DNA of 64,000 bases from Epiperipatus broadwayi (Eukaryota; Onychophora; Udeonychophora; Euonychophora; Peripatidae), in the NCBI GenBank assembly GCA_028023455.1, contig JAQFVV010006197.1:14937254-15001253 (forward strand), written 5' to 3'. A program made the position numbers and the translations under genes. Positions 10,622 to 24,800 of this stretch are shown here, piece after piece. The notes beneath the pieces are model-generated. The model saw only the letters and a program-made list of their open reading frames with translations. It was not told the origin of the DNA and ran no database searches. How positions within the stretch are numbered: position 1 is the stretch's first letter; each line of letters begins with the position of its first letter.

Positions 10622-12000
10622 AAAGTGCAATCTTTGGATGGCATTTCACTGGCCAAGGCTACATAATTAGAACAGTAAGATAATATTCTTGTTCGTAAAC
10701 AATCATCAAGATGCTCATCGTTGAGTCCAGACATATATTTTGATTTTATAATATTCATGGTTGAAAACAAGGATTCACACAGTTATAAAGAATTAAAAAA
10801 TGATTTTATTTTGTATGATACTCTTTTTAAGAATGGAAACTTTTCCCCGTCAACTAGATTACAAAAGTTCTCATTTGATATATGTACAGCTATTTCTATT
10901 ATATTTATTTGAGAAGTAAAAGGGTTGCTAAAAAAGATAACCATGGGTTTGATAATAATAATAAACTGCTGAAATCTCTTCTCAAATTGTTCCTGAAGCA
11001 TTGAAAATGTTTTGATAAAAGATGCACAAGAGATTTCATCTGTAGATGTGATATTCACAAAGCCAGTTTTGCTTAACATTAATTTACAGATCCTATCAAT
11101 TTTGCTATATTTTGATCTTTTTCCTGCAGCTCCAAAATTAAAAAATTCAATTTTTCCATTATGACAGTAAGAATACCCAAATCAAGCAGCCAGCAAAAGT
11201 CTGTTAATTCATTATTTTTTTAATTTTTTGTGATCAAATTTTTTTATTTTTTTATTTCATTTCTAAAACTTATAAATCTTGTAATAACTTTAACTTTATT
11301 GGGCAAACAATACTTCAGTTTTCAGAATGAAATCAAATTTTTTTATCTTCATCATCTTCTAATAAGACCTTGAAGAGCTGCTGTATAGAGTTGATTATTT
11401 TTGTAACTATTTTCATCACATGTACGAAGTGCAATACTTTATCACACAAAGCTTCATGATGGATAGTAGTGATAGGAAAAGAGCAATAAATTCACTGCTA
11501 TTATCAACAATTTTGGTAAATGTTACAAATGTATTGTAAATAACCGCACCTATTGTTTGTTCTTTCCATTGATATTTTCAGTACATCTTCTTTCATAGTA
11601 AATTTACTAAATATCATTCCCACCATAACTATTATCTGTGCTCTGTCTGGTATGTTTGTTGATTCATTAAATTGTAGTGGAAATTACTCACATATTTCCA
11701 AGTCACTCTTAATGTGAGTTTGAATGTCCGTTGAAATTGTATGCATTTTTTTTATAATAGTGTTATTTGATTAATCTCATCTTTGATAAAATATCTCTCA
11801 AATAAACAATCAATTCTAGTCAGAAATGTTTCTTTTAACAACTCACTAACCTGGAATGGCTTTTTCTTCTTTGCTAGCATGTGAAAAATTTTCAAAAAAT
11901 CAATGGTAACATTTTTAGATTTTTCCACTTGCCTAGTGAATACCAACTGTTGGGCAGATCAATTTGACTTCAACTGAGTTTTTTTATTTCCTTACTTCAG
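10622..12000 (-). pseudogene. hAT-family transposase remnant, ZBED5/SCAND3-like
   Basis: Reading the minus strand, three separated blocks match this family in the right order. The N-terminal block (11946-11800) contains FHMLAKKKKPFQVSELLKET, like the IAK-KKPF segment of ZBED5-type proteins. A middle block (11079-10783) contains EQFEKRFQQF and FFSNPFTSQIN, like the FSxPF segment. The C-terminal block (about 10775-10625) reads LFSTMNIIKSKYMSGLNDEH followed by LDDCLR, the hAT dimerisation domain. Stops and frame shifts separate them. The BED zinc finger expected at the N-terminus is not visible. In a live element the protein would bind the termini and catalyse cut-and-paste transposition; this copy is dead. 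Confidence 0.82.
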
Positions 12001-12240
12001 ATTTCACAGCATAATGTGTATCAAATGTGGATGAATTGTTTTAAATGAATTTCAACATTGTTTTTTTGATACTGCAATGGAACTACAAATAATAAGCAAA
12101 CATATTTATCTTTAAAATTAATAAAACAGTATACTTCCTCCTAGTCAGTGTTAAAATAATAGATTCATTGTTTTTTTTCTTCATTCACTCATTTTAAGTT
12201 AAAAATAAAAATATATTTACTATTTAAAAAGTTTATTTTG

Positions 12241-12620
12241 CACTGAGCATGTGTAATATAACAGAAAATTAGTGAGCGTGAGCAAAACGAATAAAATTAA
12301 TCTTACACATGACCAACAAAAATACAGTCAAAGCAAAATATGCAGCAGTTCACACAGAGTCAGAGATTGTACAGTTGGCACAACTCATAGCTGTAACTTA
12401 AACACTTGTTAGCATGGAGATGACACTGTAATGTTGATTTTGTTTTTCATATTATGCTATTAATTACCAACTGTTGATTTGTATTGCATTGCTGTTAGCT
12501 TTAATAAAATTACATCTGCATTAATGATATCAGGGATGCCCTACTATTTCCATTGTTCGCATGGTTGTCAGTTTTCTTGGTTTCTGGTGACTAGTTAAAA
12601 TGAAATTTAAATAAAATCTT
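12241..12620. other. Unassigned sequence upstream of the Penelope element
   Basis: No gene. A CAGGGATGCCCTACTATTTC block at 12531 resembles a hAT-type end, but no partner end or target duplication was found. Confidence 0.4.
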
Positions 12621-12623
12621 TTC

Positions 12624-12680
12624 TGTGGTTGTCAAATAGTGGTAAGCGCATTTGTGCCTACAACCCAAAGGCTGAAATAC
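12624..12680 (+). repeat. tRNA-like SINE head fragment
   Basis: The segment contains TAGTGGTAAGCGCATTTG, resembling a tRNA D-arm and A box, followed by CCTACAACCCAAAGGCTG. It is truncated before a clear B box and runs into (TA)n sequence. I call it a decayed tRNA-derived SINE head, not a functional tRNA. Confidence 0.45.
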
Positions 12681-12779
12681 AAACTTATATATATATACAA
12701 TTTTATCATGCACAAAATAATTTGATTTGTTGCTGAATGTTTGCCAACATAAAACTGCATAAAGAAAACTCTCAGATTA

Positions 12780-14060
12780 ATGCTAGATTCTGGAGGTGTC
12801 CACTATTTCCAAACTGCAAAAATGATCAACCTATGGCTTATAGATCCCCTGGAATTTGGAAATTGCACTGTCAAATCATCATTTGAATTTGTGGAAAGAA
12901 TAAAAAATACTAAAATAGATTTAGAACACAAAATGACTGTATGCGATGTCAATGAATTCTATGGCTCAATTAACAGAAAAACCTCCATTGTCATCATCAA
13001 AGATGAACTAAATAAGAAAAATTATCCAACAAAACAAATTGATTATACAATAGAATTCTTGAAGTGGCTGGATAACAACATATTGGCTAAATGTGAAAAC
13101 AAATGGTATGTTATGAATGACGGTTGGCCAATGGGACTGCCAATGAGTGGAATTATTGCTAGTACCGAGCCAAATTCTTCAGAAACACTTCATAACAGCA
13201 CCAACTCTTATATACACTCGATATGTTGACAACATTTTTATTGCAGCAAAACCTTCCACCACTATCAACATACAAAATGAATTTCAAGCCATCTCAGGAT
13301 TAACCCCCAGTAAAACTGATGAAAGCAAGGAACAAGAAATAAAATATCTAGACTTGATAATAAAAAGAGAGAACAAATACCTAGACTATAAAATGATAAT
13401 TAAACTGCTGCACATAAGAGGTCACATAAGTCTGAAATCTAATACCCCCAACACATATAAATGGGCAAGTATGGATGCTTTCCTATTCAGAAATCACCAT
13501 TTATGTAAATACACAGCGGATAGGAAAAACAATATCAATAAACATATAAGGAAATGACCAACATAGGCTTTAAACCCAGTACTATCCATCGAAGAATAAA
13601 AACATTTTATAGAAAACTCAATAATAAACAGCCTAAAGACAATATGAAATATTTAACAATTCAATTTATATCTAATGCAACTTAAAAAATTGCTAAAAAA
13701 TTGAGTAACGATTTCAAATTTAGCTTCAGAACACCTCCTAACACTAACCGACTAATAAATAATTCCAAAGATAAAATAGAAAAAGATCAAGCCACTCGGG
13801 CTAACATCAATACAAGAATTTACCAACACAAGTATGCATACAACAGGGTTAAAAATAAAAATGAAAAAACATCAATCTTTTGGGACTATCAAACAGCTAC
13901 AGGCCATGTATTCGAACACAGTTCTGCCCAAATAATTTGCACAGAGAAGAGTGATGCCAAAAGAAAAGTCAAAGAAGCTTTTTACACAGCAAATGATCTC
14001 AGTGCCATTAATAGAAGAGAGGCATGCTTTGTTCTCTCCAAACAATGGACTAACTAATTA
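12780..14060 (+). pseudogene. Penelope-like element: reverse transcriptase and truncated endonuclease
   Basis: Three overlapping or adjacent frames reconstruct a Penelope-like polyprotein. Frame one (12780-13229) has SSFEFVERIKNTKID, TVCDVNEFYGSINRKTS (RT motif A region, D within CDVN) and WPMGLPMSGIIAS (RT motif B). Frame two (13147-13557) has YTRYVDNIFIA, the catalytic YxDD box with the second D replaced by N, and KYLDLIIKRE. Frame three (13701-14057) has FKFSFRTPPNTNRLINNSKD, the linker to the GIY-YIG domain, and RIYQHKYA plus TGHVFEHSS from its C-terminal half. The GIY and YIG motifs are absent: after KIEKDQAT the frame jumps to the RxNINTR region. This is consistent with an in-frame deletion of roughly 20 codons. 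The element is 5'-truncated near 12.75 kb and carries stops and frameshifts. Confidence 0.88.
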
Positions 14061-17000
14061 AAAATTCAAGCTCATTTGCATATGTGTACAATAAATCACA
14101 ACAGTCTTCATTCATAAAGCTATGAGTATGAGATTTGAATACTAAATCTCAAAAGCGCTAAGCAGGCATATTAAACATTATAGTATAATTACAGCTTCAC
14201 TAATGCATGCAAAAAAATTGCATATTAATAATTATTATGTATTGGTTATTCACATTATCTAATTGTTTAATTATTAAATGTTTCAGAAAAAATCAAATTT
14301 TATTTATAGTTTCCAAATATATTCATTTCGTGGGAACACACAAGTTGTATTATATTAATCTTTTCTCCAAGTGTTGCTGGTCTGACTAATCATTTTTAGA
14401 TTCCTAAAAACTAAACTTACTATAAAGAATTACCAATTGGACCATTCTCTCAAAGGCAATAGTCGGTAGAAATTTTACTTATCTATAAGAGTTCTCATTT
14501 ATTCATCCTTTTTTAAGAACAATTTGTTTTCCAAACATTATAGATCATTAAATTAAATTGACTTAAAAGATTATTTCCATTTGTCACTATCCAATATTTT
14601 GATATTTTCCCAATCAAATATGTTTTTTGGTACATGAATGGTTTGCTATTCTAGAAACAAATAAAACAGATATGTTTAAAGCAGCAGACTATACATGTAT
14701 CAATGAAGATATGTTCAACAGAAAAAATACAATAATACTGGACAGAGAAGAACAAGTAAAAAAATAAATATTCACATGAGATGTCAATCTAGTGCAATGA
14801 TCCATAATGTTTGGAAATCATTATTTAATTTTGCCCTTAAAAATAAAATAAAAATGGAGAAACCAAGACCTTCAATTACTGGCTAATGCCTTTATTAGAA
14901 TGACAAATTGTTTAGTGACATCTTAAATTCTGTATTATGTATCTAAAAATCACTGATTAACAATTAAAAAATACAAATAGTTAAACATGTAATTATAAAT
15001 AAAATGCTATTATTACAAACTTTCAAACACAAAAAGATTTTGAGTTTTTTTCTTCTATTAAAATGTATACATTTATTAGATAGCTGGAAGTAAATACATG
15101 TTATAAAAAGATTTTACTCAAAATACTTTATTTTTGACCAATAATAAACCAAAATTTCACATCATTAAAAAATTTTCAGATACAAACATTAACACTCTTT
15201 AATTTGATTCTCTGACTTGCTATATAATATTGCATAATTTATTTTCCTGAAATTGTTTATTACCTAATTAAAACTACATGGCAGTCATATTATCCAACTT
15301 GCACAACATACTTTACAATAGTAATACTTCAGAAAACAAAAATATCTCAGTAGAATTGTTGGCCAGACATAAAGATCATGTAGCCAAAAGATATCTACCC
15401 TCTCTTCTCTGATTTTTTGTTGCTTACTATATTACTAAAATTTCACTTCAGTATTCCTTCTTCATTGGTAGCAGAGTATAAATGATATTCATATGCAATT
15501 CTTCTGAAGTCTAAACATCTTAAACATCCATATGGTAATTTCAGGAATAAAAATCCAAATATTTTCTTTACATGAGCAGAATTTAAATATTATAGAAAAT
15601 TCTTGTTAATTATGATTCAAAACTAACTTTTTGCATAGTTCATTTAATCTATATTATCAAATAATCATAAAATATGTAAATCATGTTAAAGTCATAATTC
15701 TGATTAGAGAATCTATTGCTGTATTATAGATGTAAATATTAATACAACATACATTAATTATCATTTTTCTATAGGGTTAGATTTAAAGACATTTGAGCTA
15801 TCAAATAATTTATATTCATAGAATACAAAAACTCTTGGAAAATCTTTAAAAAAAAATGCAAAAGATATAAGTACAAATTTTAATATTATGTATACTACTA
15901 AATGAGTGATTCTGCAAAAGGATTGTCACCCAGAAATGGGAAGGAAATCATTATGATTTTAGTAAAAATAACACAAATAAAAATTTAATTTATTACATAA
16001 AAAAGATAATTTTTTAATCAAATATTCACATAAATTAACTTTATCTCAGTCCGAGTTTGCTAATAACAATTTTGTGTCGAGCCCAATTAGTCACAAAACC
16101 TAAACTGGGTCATTTGTATATACCTATAATTAAAATTATTTTATTTAGACTAGTTCATCCAAATTAAATGCCACATGTAATATCTAGTTTACATTATATA
16201 TAATACTCACTAAATGAAAAATTGTGTCTTGTAATGCTGGATTTAGCTACATACCATATTTTTGCCAAAATTTACATTTTCCAGTAAACTAAAATATATA
16301 GTCAACTTTTTTAAGATCAAATCTATATAACTATAAAAGTAAGTTGATAATTCAAATTTTTTTATTGGATAAAATTATCATGATATTATCTAGACTAAAG
16401 TGTAAAAATAAATAAATAAAGTGCTTCTTATCATAAAATCGTCAATTATCTAAAAATCAGATAATAGAATTATGCAGGTTCTATCAATTGCTTCTAGAAA
16501 GGAAAAAGAGAATGATCACTATTATCTAATTTATTTAAACTTTGACCAGATTTGATATGTTAATTTTAAAATATGAGATAATATACATAAAAATTTCAAT
16601 ATTTAACACACAGATAATGATTTAAGAGCAAAAATCCTGTGATCACACTTTGACATGTATATTTTAGTAATCTGGGTAAAAAAACAACTTTTTAAGTTTA
16701 TATGATCAATACTTAGGACAATAAGTACAATTCTTTCTTTACCTACTTACAGATGTTAATAATATATACCAAAATTCATAAAAGTTAATTATCCAATGCA
16801 AGTAATAATTCTGATCTTATCTACTGTTGAACTTTTGGAAGCTGTACTATGGAATGTTGAACTGCAGCTTGTTTATTATTATTTTCATTGGTTTTGAAAT
16901 TTTTTTTAAAAAAACACTTGGTTAAATAATTTTATCATCTTATCAATTGATTCAGTATAAAAATTTTAATATAATTGACATGATTGCTGGAATTGTAAAT

Positions 17001-18980
17001 TTATTCTCATAACCATTAGGACAATGAATATATGTTTTAATTTTAATTATCTTATTTATAAATGCCAAATATTTTAGTGACAATATTCTAAATCATTTTG
17101 GCTATAATCATTCTACCTACCATATCCCTTTCATGAACAATCTGTAAAATTTTATAAAATTTCACACTGCAATTTATCTGAATCCAAGAGAGTGCCAACA
17201 ATGAGTATCTAGAGTAAGTTCTAGCTATTGTATTATCAGATAAATAAAATATGTCGTGTTCATATTATTCTAGATACTCTTTAAAATCCAATTTTATTAT
17301 AAAAATATTTGATTGACTGATTATTTATCTTTGAAATTTTGCAAATCATTTATTATCATGTTTTCTTATAGTAAAAAAAAAACAGGCAATTTCTTATTAT
17401 TTTTCACATAATTTTGGATAACATGATTTTGGTCATAGCTTGTGAATAAGATCTTCCAACATTGTGTGCCTCATTTGACCCACACTTATATCTGGGACAT
17501 CTGGCTCCTTGTTAAAATATAAATGCCATTCCATGATTCAGCTCAAATATAAATAAATATCAAAACAATGTAAGATAAAATGAAAAAATAGAATATAATC
17601 TTTGCTTCTATATCTAAAAAATGTGATAATAAATCTAGAGAACCATTATCACAACATGTTGATTGACCAAATCTATAAAGTAAAATAAATTGCTTAATTT
17701 TGTCCTTAGTTTTCTCATTACAATTTACTCTCCAGTGGATGGCAGTAGAGGTTGGTTTTGTGAAAGAGAATATTATTAAAACATCAACAACAATATATTA
17801 TTGTAAATTTCTGTAAAATATTCTCAGGCATAATATCAAATTTGAGTTTTATTCTGAATAAAAATTAAAGAAATTTTATTTCAAGAATTTATCAATAACC
17901 TTTATCATTTTCCAATAACTTTTTATAAATAATATATATACACACACACGTACATACATTTGTTTTTTCCCAAGATCTTCACAATATATTATATTATCTT
18001 TTATATCAAATATGCCTTGAAAGCAATCCAGACCAAACAATTAGAATGTAATGGCTTTGGTTTACTAATATGAAAACCATCACACCAGTAGATAATGAGA
18101 TACTCAAGTGCAATGGACAATGCAGAGACTTTTTCATGCTGAATAAAAATGCTTATAGTTAAAAGACTACATCTAAACTATATTTTTATACTATTTCATT
18201 TATATGCATAATTATAATTGTTCTGCTTTCTGGCTAACTATATCATTGAATATTGATATTTCTTATAATCTGTCATTCTTATTATTAGCAGTGGTTACAA
18301 TATTGACTTCTGAAGATTATATTAAAATTTTAAGCTTGGTATGATCAATTTTATGCTATTTCAACATGTGTTTATGGACATATATTACAATATAATTTGT
18401 ATTTTAGAAGTTATAATCTTATAGTATTTGGAAATTATAAGCTTGGTTTGATCAGACTTTTGGATGATACACAGTATTGACCAAGCCATCCTTTCCCTCC
18501 CTGCATATTTCAGCACTTTGCACCATCATTATTTAATAAAATTCATATTCTAAAAGTTATAAATGTTTAGCATTTTCATTACCATTTTAAATTCTAAGAA
18601 CCAGCAAAAAAAAACACCGCTGACATTTGTTGCTTGGATGTATCATTGGTGATTTTGGATGGTCCTTAGAAATCAAAATGGCAGTGAGTGCTCTCTAAAT
18701 CAGCACCAAACTTTTTTCATAAGAATGACTTGTTAATAGTTTTCTTTGTAGAAGCACAAAATATCTTCATTCTTATAAAGATGTAGTTCAATTATGTTAT
18801 AGCCAGACAACCCCCCCCCCCCATTTTCTATCAATCTTCATGAGAAATGTACAATTTTCTAATAAATTAATTGCATTATAAAAAAATTTCAATATAGACA
18901 TTTGTGTTTTCAACGATAATTTAAATCTGACTTAAGTATCTACTTGTTCATTTTTTTTTTTGACTTTCAGCACCATAGTT
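14061..18980. other. Long AT-rich stretch without a gene
   Basis: No conserved coding, no terminal repeats and no RNA gene recognised. The start (14125-14155) has a GAGATTT/AAATCTC hairpin just downstream of the Penelope remnant. A poly-C run lies at 18811-18822. The only long open frames are short and compositionally biased. Confidence 0.5.
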
Positions 18981-18984
18981 AAAA

Positions 18985-19200
18985 AAAAATCAATATTTTT
19001 CTATTTGTCTTCAATGTCCAACTTTCATATCCAAAGAGTCAGAGAAATTACTATAGCTTGAATAATTTTAATGTTCGTGTATAAAAATATTATCTTAGAT
19101 TGCAAATCTTTTCAAGACTTTATTTCCATACACAATTTTCTAGTCTTGTTTTGTTATTAAATTTAGACCTGTTTCATGGTAACTTCTACATTAACATTGT
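18985..19200 (-). pseudogene. LINE reverse-transcriptase C-terminal scrap
   Basis: On the minus strand IKIIQAIVISLTL is followed, one frame over, by GYESWTLKTNRK. This matches the 'lVlSTLLYGcEsWTl' segment just after the RT domain of RTE/jockey-type LINEs. The flanking sequence is too decayed to assign a family. Single short motif, hence moderate confidence. Confidence 0.5.
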
Positions 19201-21770
19201 TATCCTTAACATTTCTTTTCATTAATCAAAAATTATATTTATTCAATAAAATCTTTTATTTTCTATTTCAACAAGGTGATAGCCTAGTGACATATTTTCT
19301 GACTTATTCTACAGAGATATTTTAATTCTCAACTTTATTGATTATGGTATTTCTTTAATTAATAGGATGTTACTTAATATCTTAAATTTTGTAATTTAAA
19401 TTTATTTTTAAGCATTCTAGTTTAATCTCAAATTTTAATCTTATTTTGAGCTCATTTTTAAAGATTATATTGAATTAAAGAATTACTAGAAATCTTTAAA
19501 TCCAAAATAAACAACACTTCTTCATATAAACAAATTAACAAAATCTTACAAATAGTAACTAAAAATGTTTGCAAACACTTCCTTTTTTTAAAAAAAAATC
19601 TAATGAATAGGAAGCCTGTCATAATACTAACACTAAGTAAACATTTGACATTATAATTTATAATATGTTAAAATACAGTCTTTTGAAAAATAATAAGAGG
19701 CTCATTTCTGTAGAATATTTATTCTGCCAAAACATTTTGACAGGTTTCTTTTATATACTTAAATCAGACATGGATTTTTTTTTTAAAATAAATAACATTA
19801 GCAAGTTTAATATTTTCTGCAGTGAATATAAAGTAAATAGATATATAAAATTAACAAGTAAACTAATAAAATCTTTTAGTTTCTCTTCATATATATGAAA
19901 AAAAAAAAGACTTTAAAAAATTTTCTTTTACTCTGTTCATAAAAAAAAAAACTACTACTAAAAAAGTGTTATTATTTAATAAAAAGATTCAATATTCAAC
20001 AGTATCTTATCATTTTCCATTTATATTAACAAATTCAATTTTAATAACTAATAAATATTTATTTTAAATTATAATAGTACCTTACATTAATAGTTCCTAT
20101 TAAATATTTTGCTATAAAATAAAGTTTCTTAGATTATGAGCTAATACCTGTTTCAACAGGATATACCCTAGTACCATTAAGTATCAATATGTTTTAGCAA
20201 CTCTGGTAATTTATGTAAATATATTAACTAATTAAATATGCATATGGTATTTAGTACTGTGTTAGTGCTTATTAAATAATGTTGGGTTAATTACTATCTA
20301 AATAGTTTCTGCGATTTTTCTGAAAGTGCATGCTATGTGTGGAGAAATATTACCTTATGCCCTTAGATGTTTTACTCCTGGTTTTTCCATGTGATGCCAA
20401 TATTTACTTTTTATTTTATCCAGGATTTTTAAGTAAGCATTTGTCTTCAGTACAAACTATAGTAATTGTCAGTCATGGATTTTTTTTTTACAAACTGCTT
20501 AAAATTAAGTATACATAGGTATGATAAATTTAGATTCTAATCATTTATTTAAGTCAGTTATAAAAACAAGTTTGTGTTATAAGCTTATTTAAATTGTAAA
20601 TTAGTTATCAATTGTAAGAATTTTTTTTTTTTTACAAACATCTACATTTAGCTCTATTAAATCTAAAATTAGAAAAAGTGATCATTTGTTTAAGTAAAAA
20701 AAAAAAAAAACAAACCAGACAACATAAGCATAAACCACACTTTTTAAAAAAAATATCAAAATAATAAAAATCAAACTAAAAACAATTATTTTAAATGCTT
20801 TTTTTTAAAATATTTGTCTTCATACCTTATAATTTGAAATATTTGCAACTATAGCTTTTATTTTTATATGAATCATACATACGTAGCATTTTTTATTACT
20901 TTTTTAAAATTATTTTTGAAGATACATTCTTAATACTGTACCCTTTTGTTTAGGTTAGAATGGATTATTTGTAATAATTTACTGAAAAATTTTAAATTTT
21001 GAAGTTGGGTAGGAGATGATGTATGTTGTGTGTTAATAATCTTTGAATAATTTAGTTAAGGCAAGTAAAATAATTGATGTATAATATTAGGTTGGGATTT
21101 GTAAGAAAACAGTTAACTAAAAATCATTATAAGATTGTATGGTTGGGAGGATTGGCCATAATAAATACTGATTTAATAAGTCTTATAAATAATAATTAGG
21201 GTAAATTTTAAAAGTAATGCTTTAAAGTTAAACGAATAGATTTAGGAATAATAATTGTATTTAATGGCTATATTTTTAAAATCATTTGATTAAAAAATAA
21301 TAATGTGGAAGAAAAGTGTATTTTTTTGGTTTTATAATATTAAAATAATTATTTTATAATTATGCTATAATAGTGGTTATGTAACATTTTATAAATTAAA
21401 TTATTATTTTTAGTTCTATTTAAATTATTAGCGCTTATTTAGTTTTGTAAATCACGTGAGGCACACCTGTGTTTGAAAATAGAATAATATTATCTGTTAT
21501 AAATGTTAAATTGGATTTTAAAAGTGAATATAATAAATAAAATCAGATTTATGTTTTTTGTTGAAAATAAATACGTTAAGTTCAAAATAAAGGTAGAAAT
21601 GGTAATAAATATTGAAATGTGATTTTTAAAAATTAATTTAGAGTCTTCAGTAAGTGTAAATAAAATGTGAAAATTAAGTAAGAATTGAATAATATAAAAA
21701 TAAATATTTAGTAAATTATTATTAACTTTAACTTTAAACCAATGTTCACAGTCCTGGATAATTTGAGGTA
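19201..21770. other. AT-rich stretch without a gene
   Basis: Nothing recognised. Numerous A and T homopolymers and short chance open frames (19665-19898, 20330-20518). Confidence 0.5.
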
Positions 21771-21782
21771 AGGATTGTTTAA

Positions 21783-21850
21783 CGGACCAATCAGAATTGG
21801 AATCAGCTGGAGTATTTAAGAGCTGTTCAGAGTCTAGCAGACGATTATTA
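21783..21850 (+). promoter_or_regulatory. Promoter-like block: CCAAT box and TATA-like motif
   Basis: A CCAATCAG box (about 21787) lies about 25 bp upstream of AGTATTTAAGAG, a TATA-like element near 21813. The following sequence to about 21900 is less AT-rich than the surroundings and has several CG dinucleotides. The spacing suits a polymerase II core promoter with a start near 21840. No open frame or obvious splice donor follows, so it could be an LTR or transposon promoter, or chance. Confidence 0.3.
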
Positions 21851-21899
21851 AGTTGTTATCTCATTCTACCGACGTACTATTATAACATCGTTAGTATTT

Positions 21900-24800
21900 C
21901 TAATTTCGGTAAAGTATTTAGTAGTGTAATAATCCATTTTATTTAGCTTCAATTTTTATAAAAATGCAGCAGTTTATTATTACAAGATCGTGATATGGAG
22001 AAAGAGGGCTAAAAATTAAATAATTCCTTACTTAGGTTATTTGTTTTCGTTCAATTTGTCATCAACTTAAACATGAAGAAGTCATCACTAAATATAAAAA
22101 AAAAAATTAATGGAAGTATTCAAATGTTATTATCGTATAAAGTAGATAATATTGCCTGTGTTGATAAGTCATATTGATTTACGACTAAATTCCATAAAAA
22201 GAACGTCACGGAGAAAATATATATATATAAATTTTTCATTAAAAGATATAAAGTGAAATGATATAATACAATTTTATGAAGAAAATTTATTTAAAATACG
22301 ATGGAAAAATACTTTTTTTTTTTAAAAAAAAAACTTTTAAATCTGACCAAACAATTATTTTAGAACGTGGAGATATTTCTTTCTGAAGAAATATTGGAAA
22401 TATTTTAAAATTGAATTTTTCCTAGAAAATATAAGATCATTTGCAAGTATGTGACTTATATCATATTTAAAAAATATTACAAGTTAGTCATTAAGGTATG
22501 CTGGACATACAAATGTTTATGTAAATTATTTGGGAAAATAATTTAAGTTATTTGAAAATATTGGGAGAAGTATTGGTTGTATCAGAAGATATTAAACCTC
22601 AGTAAATATGGAAAAGTTACAAGAATTTGGAAAATTATCTTGACGAAGAGTATTTAAAATTAGATATTTATCTAACAATACATGTTTAAATATTTAAAGT
22701 TTTGGAGATAAGAAAAATATTAATTATATTAGTGTAAGTCTTATAGAATAAAAGTAAATGTACCGTATTTAACTTGAACTGTCATTTTTAGATTATATAT
22801 TACAACATTAAGAACCGGAGCATGCGTGATTATTGACGTCAAAAGTGTGTTATTAATGTTTTTTACCAGGAGAAAAGATACTTCCTGTAATGAACTTATT
22901 ATCAAGAAAAGAACATTTCATCGTAAGAAATTCTAATAAAGTTATTGTAAATATGGTTTTAAAATTAATTTTTTACTAACAAAATTATAGTAATATTTAT
23001 TCATAGTATAAATATAGGCGTAGGAACATAAGACATTAGATTATTTACTAACTTAGTAATTAAATTTTTATTGTAAAGAAAAAAAAAATCTTTAATAATA
23101 ATTTAAAAAAAAAAAACTTAATATATTTTAAAGTGTGATAATGTGGAATAAATGATAATAAAATGTTTATTTAGATCGTAATCCAGAAGACATCACTAAG
23201 TAATTGCCAACAGAAATTACTTATGGTAATAATGTAAATTATTAATAGTTTTAAAATGTGTTTGTCATTTTGTGCGGATGGATGCGTATATAAAACACGA
23301 TACCTACACATAATTTATCATTTGTTTAGTTATTTAAGAATATAGATAATTTTAATGATATCGTAAAGATATTTAAACATAAAAGAAATATAAGTATATG
23401 ATTCTATTATAACTGAATTGGATGTTTTGTTGAATAATTTAAAGTGTTAAAAATATGACACTGATTCTGATTGTTTATGCTTAAGTTTGAGAACTATTAA
23501 AGAATGAAATAATCTTGTCTTATTAGTTAGTTAGACTGTTATTCTAAAAATGAATTTATTTGTTATTATAGAAATGAGAAGATGAATTTAGCGATGTAAA
23601 TTAGTGAATTTTAAATGCTAATATCTTAGTATTAGGTTATATAAGACCAGGATAATATTGTATGTAGGGTTTATTTATATGGGAAGAAGAATATACTATA
23701 TTGATGTTTATACAAGTATAGCTAACATAGCCCTATATCTTGTGTATATTCATGGCAGTGTTTGTTTTCTATGTGTTAAAGCTTAATGTGCCATAGTGCT
23801 GAATGAATAGCCTGGACATTATACTTGGTAGAAGAGGTTATTAAACAAATAAGTTATACCTCAGTTCATGTACACTGTGCCCATGATGGTTAGTTGATAA
23901 AGGTGTTAAGTTGAAGTTATAGTTTACCCCATATGCCTACTAGTTTATGTGTTATTGAAATTTATTGGATTACATTGTAAAAGATGGTTGTTTTAAAATT
24001 GGAAATAATAAATAAGTTTGGAAATAGAGAATTGTTAAATTGGATAAGATAAGTTATGTTGCTTAGATTATAATAAGTGTAAAAAATTATAAGAACATAA
24101 TTTCATCAGTGAAAGAATCATAAAACTTTTATAGTTAAAAATATATTTTTTTTTTTTTTTTATAAAATAAATAGTTGATAATTTAAAAGAATTTATAATG
24201 ATATTACTTAATTATTAAGATTTTTTTTTAAAAAAAAGACATACTTATAATGCATATTTTTATTTATGATTAAAGGTAATAGACTGAATCGTGTTGAATG
24301 AATGAAAGTAGTCATAAGTTTTACAAAAATAATTTTATAACAACACACTAATACATACATGATATTTAAAGTTTAAAGTAATAATTAGTAAGTAGCTTAG
24401 TTTGATGGTATGCTATGAATTAAGGTTGTTCACATGAATATTATTGAAGAATGACTATACAGAATAATAAATTATTTTTTTTAAAAACTAAATAACAAGG
24501 ATAAGTTCATAGTAAAAGTATTACCTATATGTTTTTTTTTTAAAACCTATAAATTAATAATATCGAATAACTGTAATAAAAAAAATATTATATAATGATA
24601 TTTTAAAAATAAGAAATATTTTATTTAAGAAATGTTCTGTATCGTATATTTTAAATCATTTAATTTGTATTGGAGAAGTACCTGAATATGAATAAATAGA
24701 ATTCTATTAGAATGTAAATAATTTTATTGTTAAGTTTGTTAATAAAATTGTTAAATGTGTTTTATAAGTCTTGGTGTTGACTCAATTTTTTCACATCACA

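Larger units (their letters stand above)
8258..12240 (-). mobile_element. Decayed hAT transposon (ZBED5/SCAND3-like) interrupted by a second hAT
   Basis: The 3' end (on + at 8258) begins with CAGGGGTTCCTAACTTTTTC, a typical hAT terminal inverted repeat. It is broken after about 30 bp by the element at 8289-10121 and resumes at 10130. The transposase remnant lies at 10622-12000 on the minus strand. I did not find the matching terminus beyond 12.2 kb, so the 5' boundary is a guess. Confidence 0.6.

Noticed and set aside
12531-12550. CAGGGATGCCCTACTATTTC as the missing terminus of the ZBED5-like hAT
   Set aside because: It is in direct, not inverted, orientation relative to the 8258 end, so it cannot be its partner.
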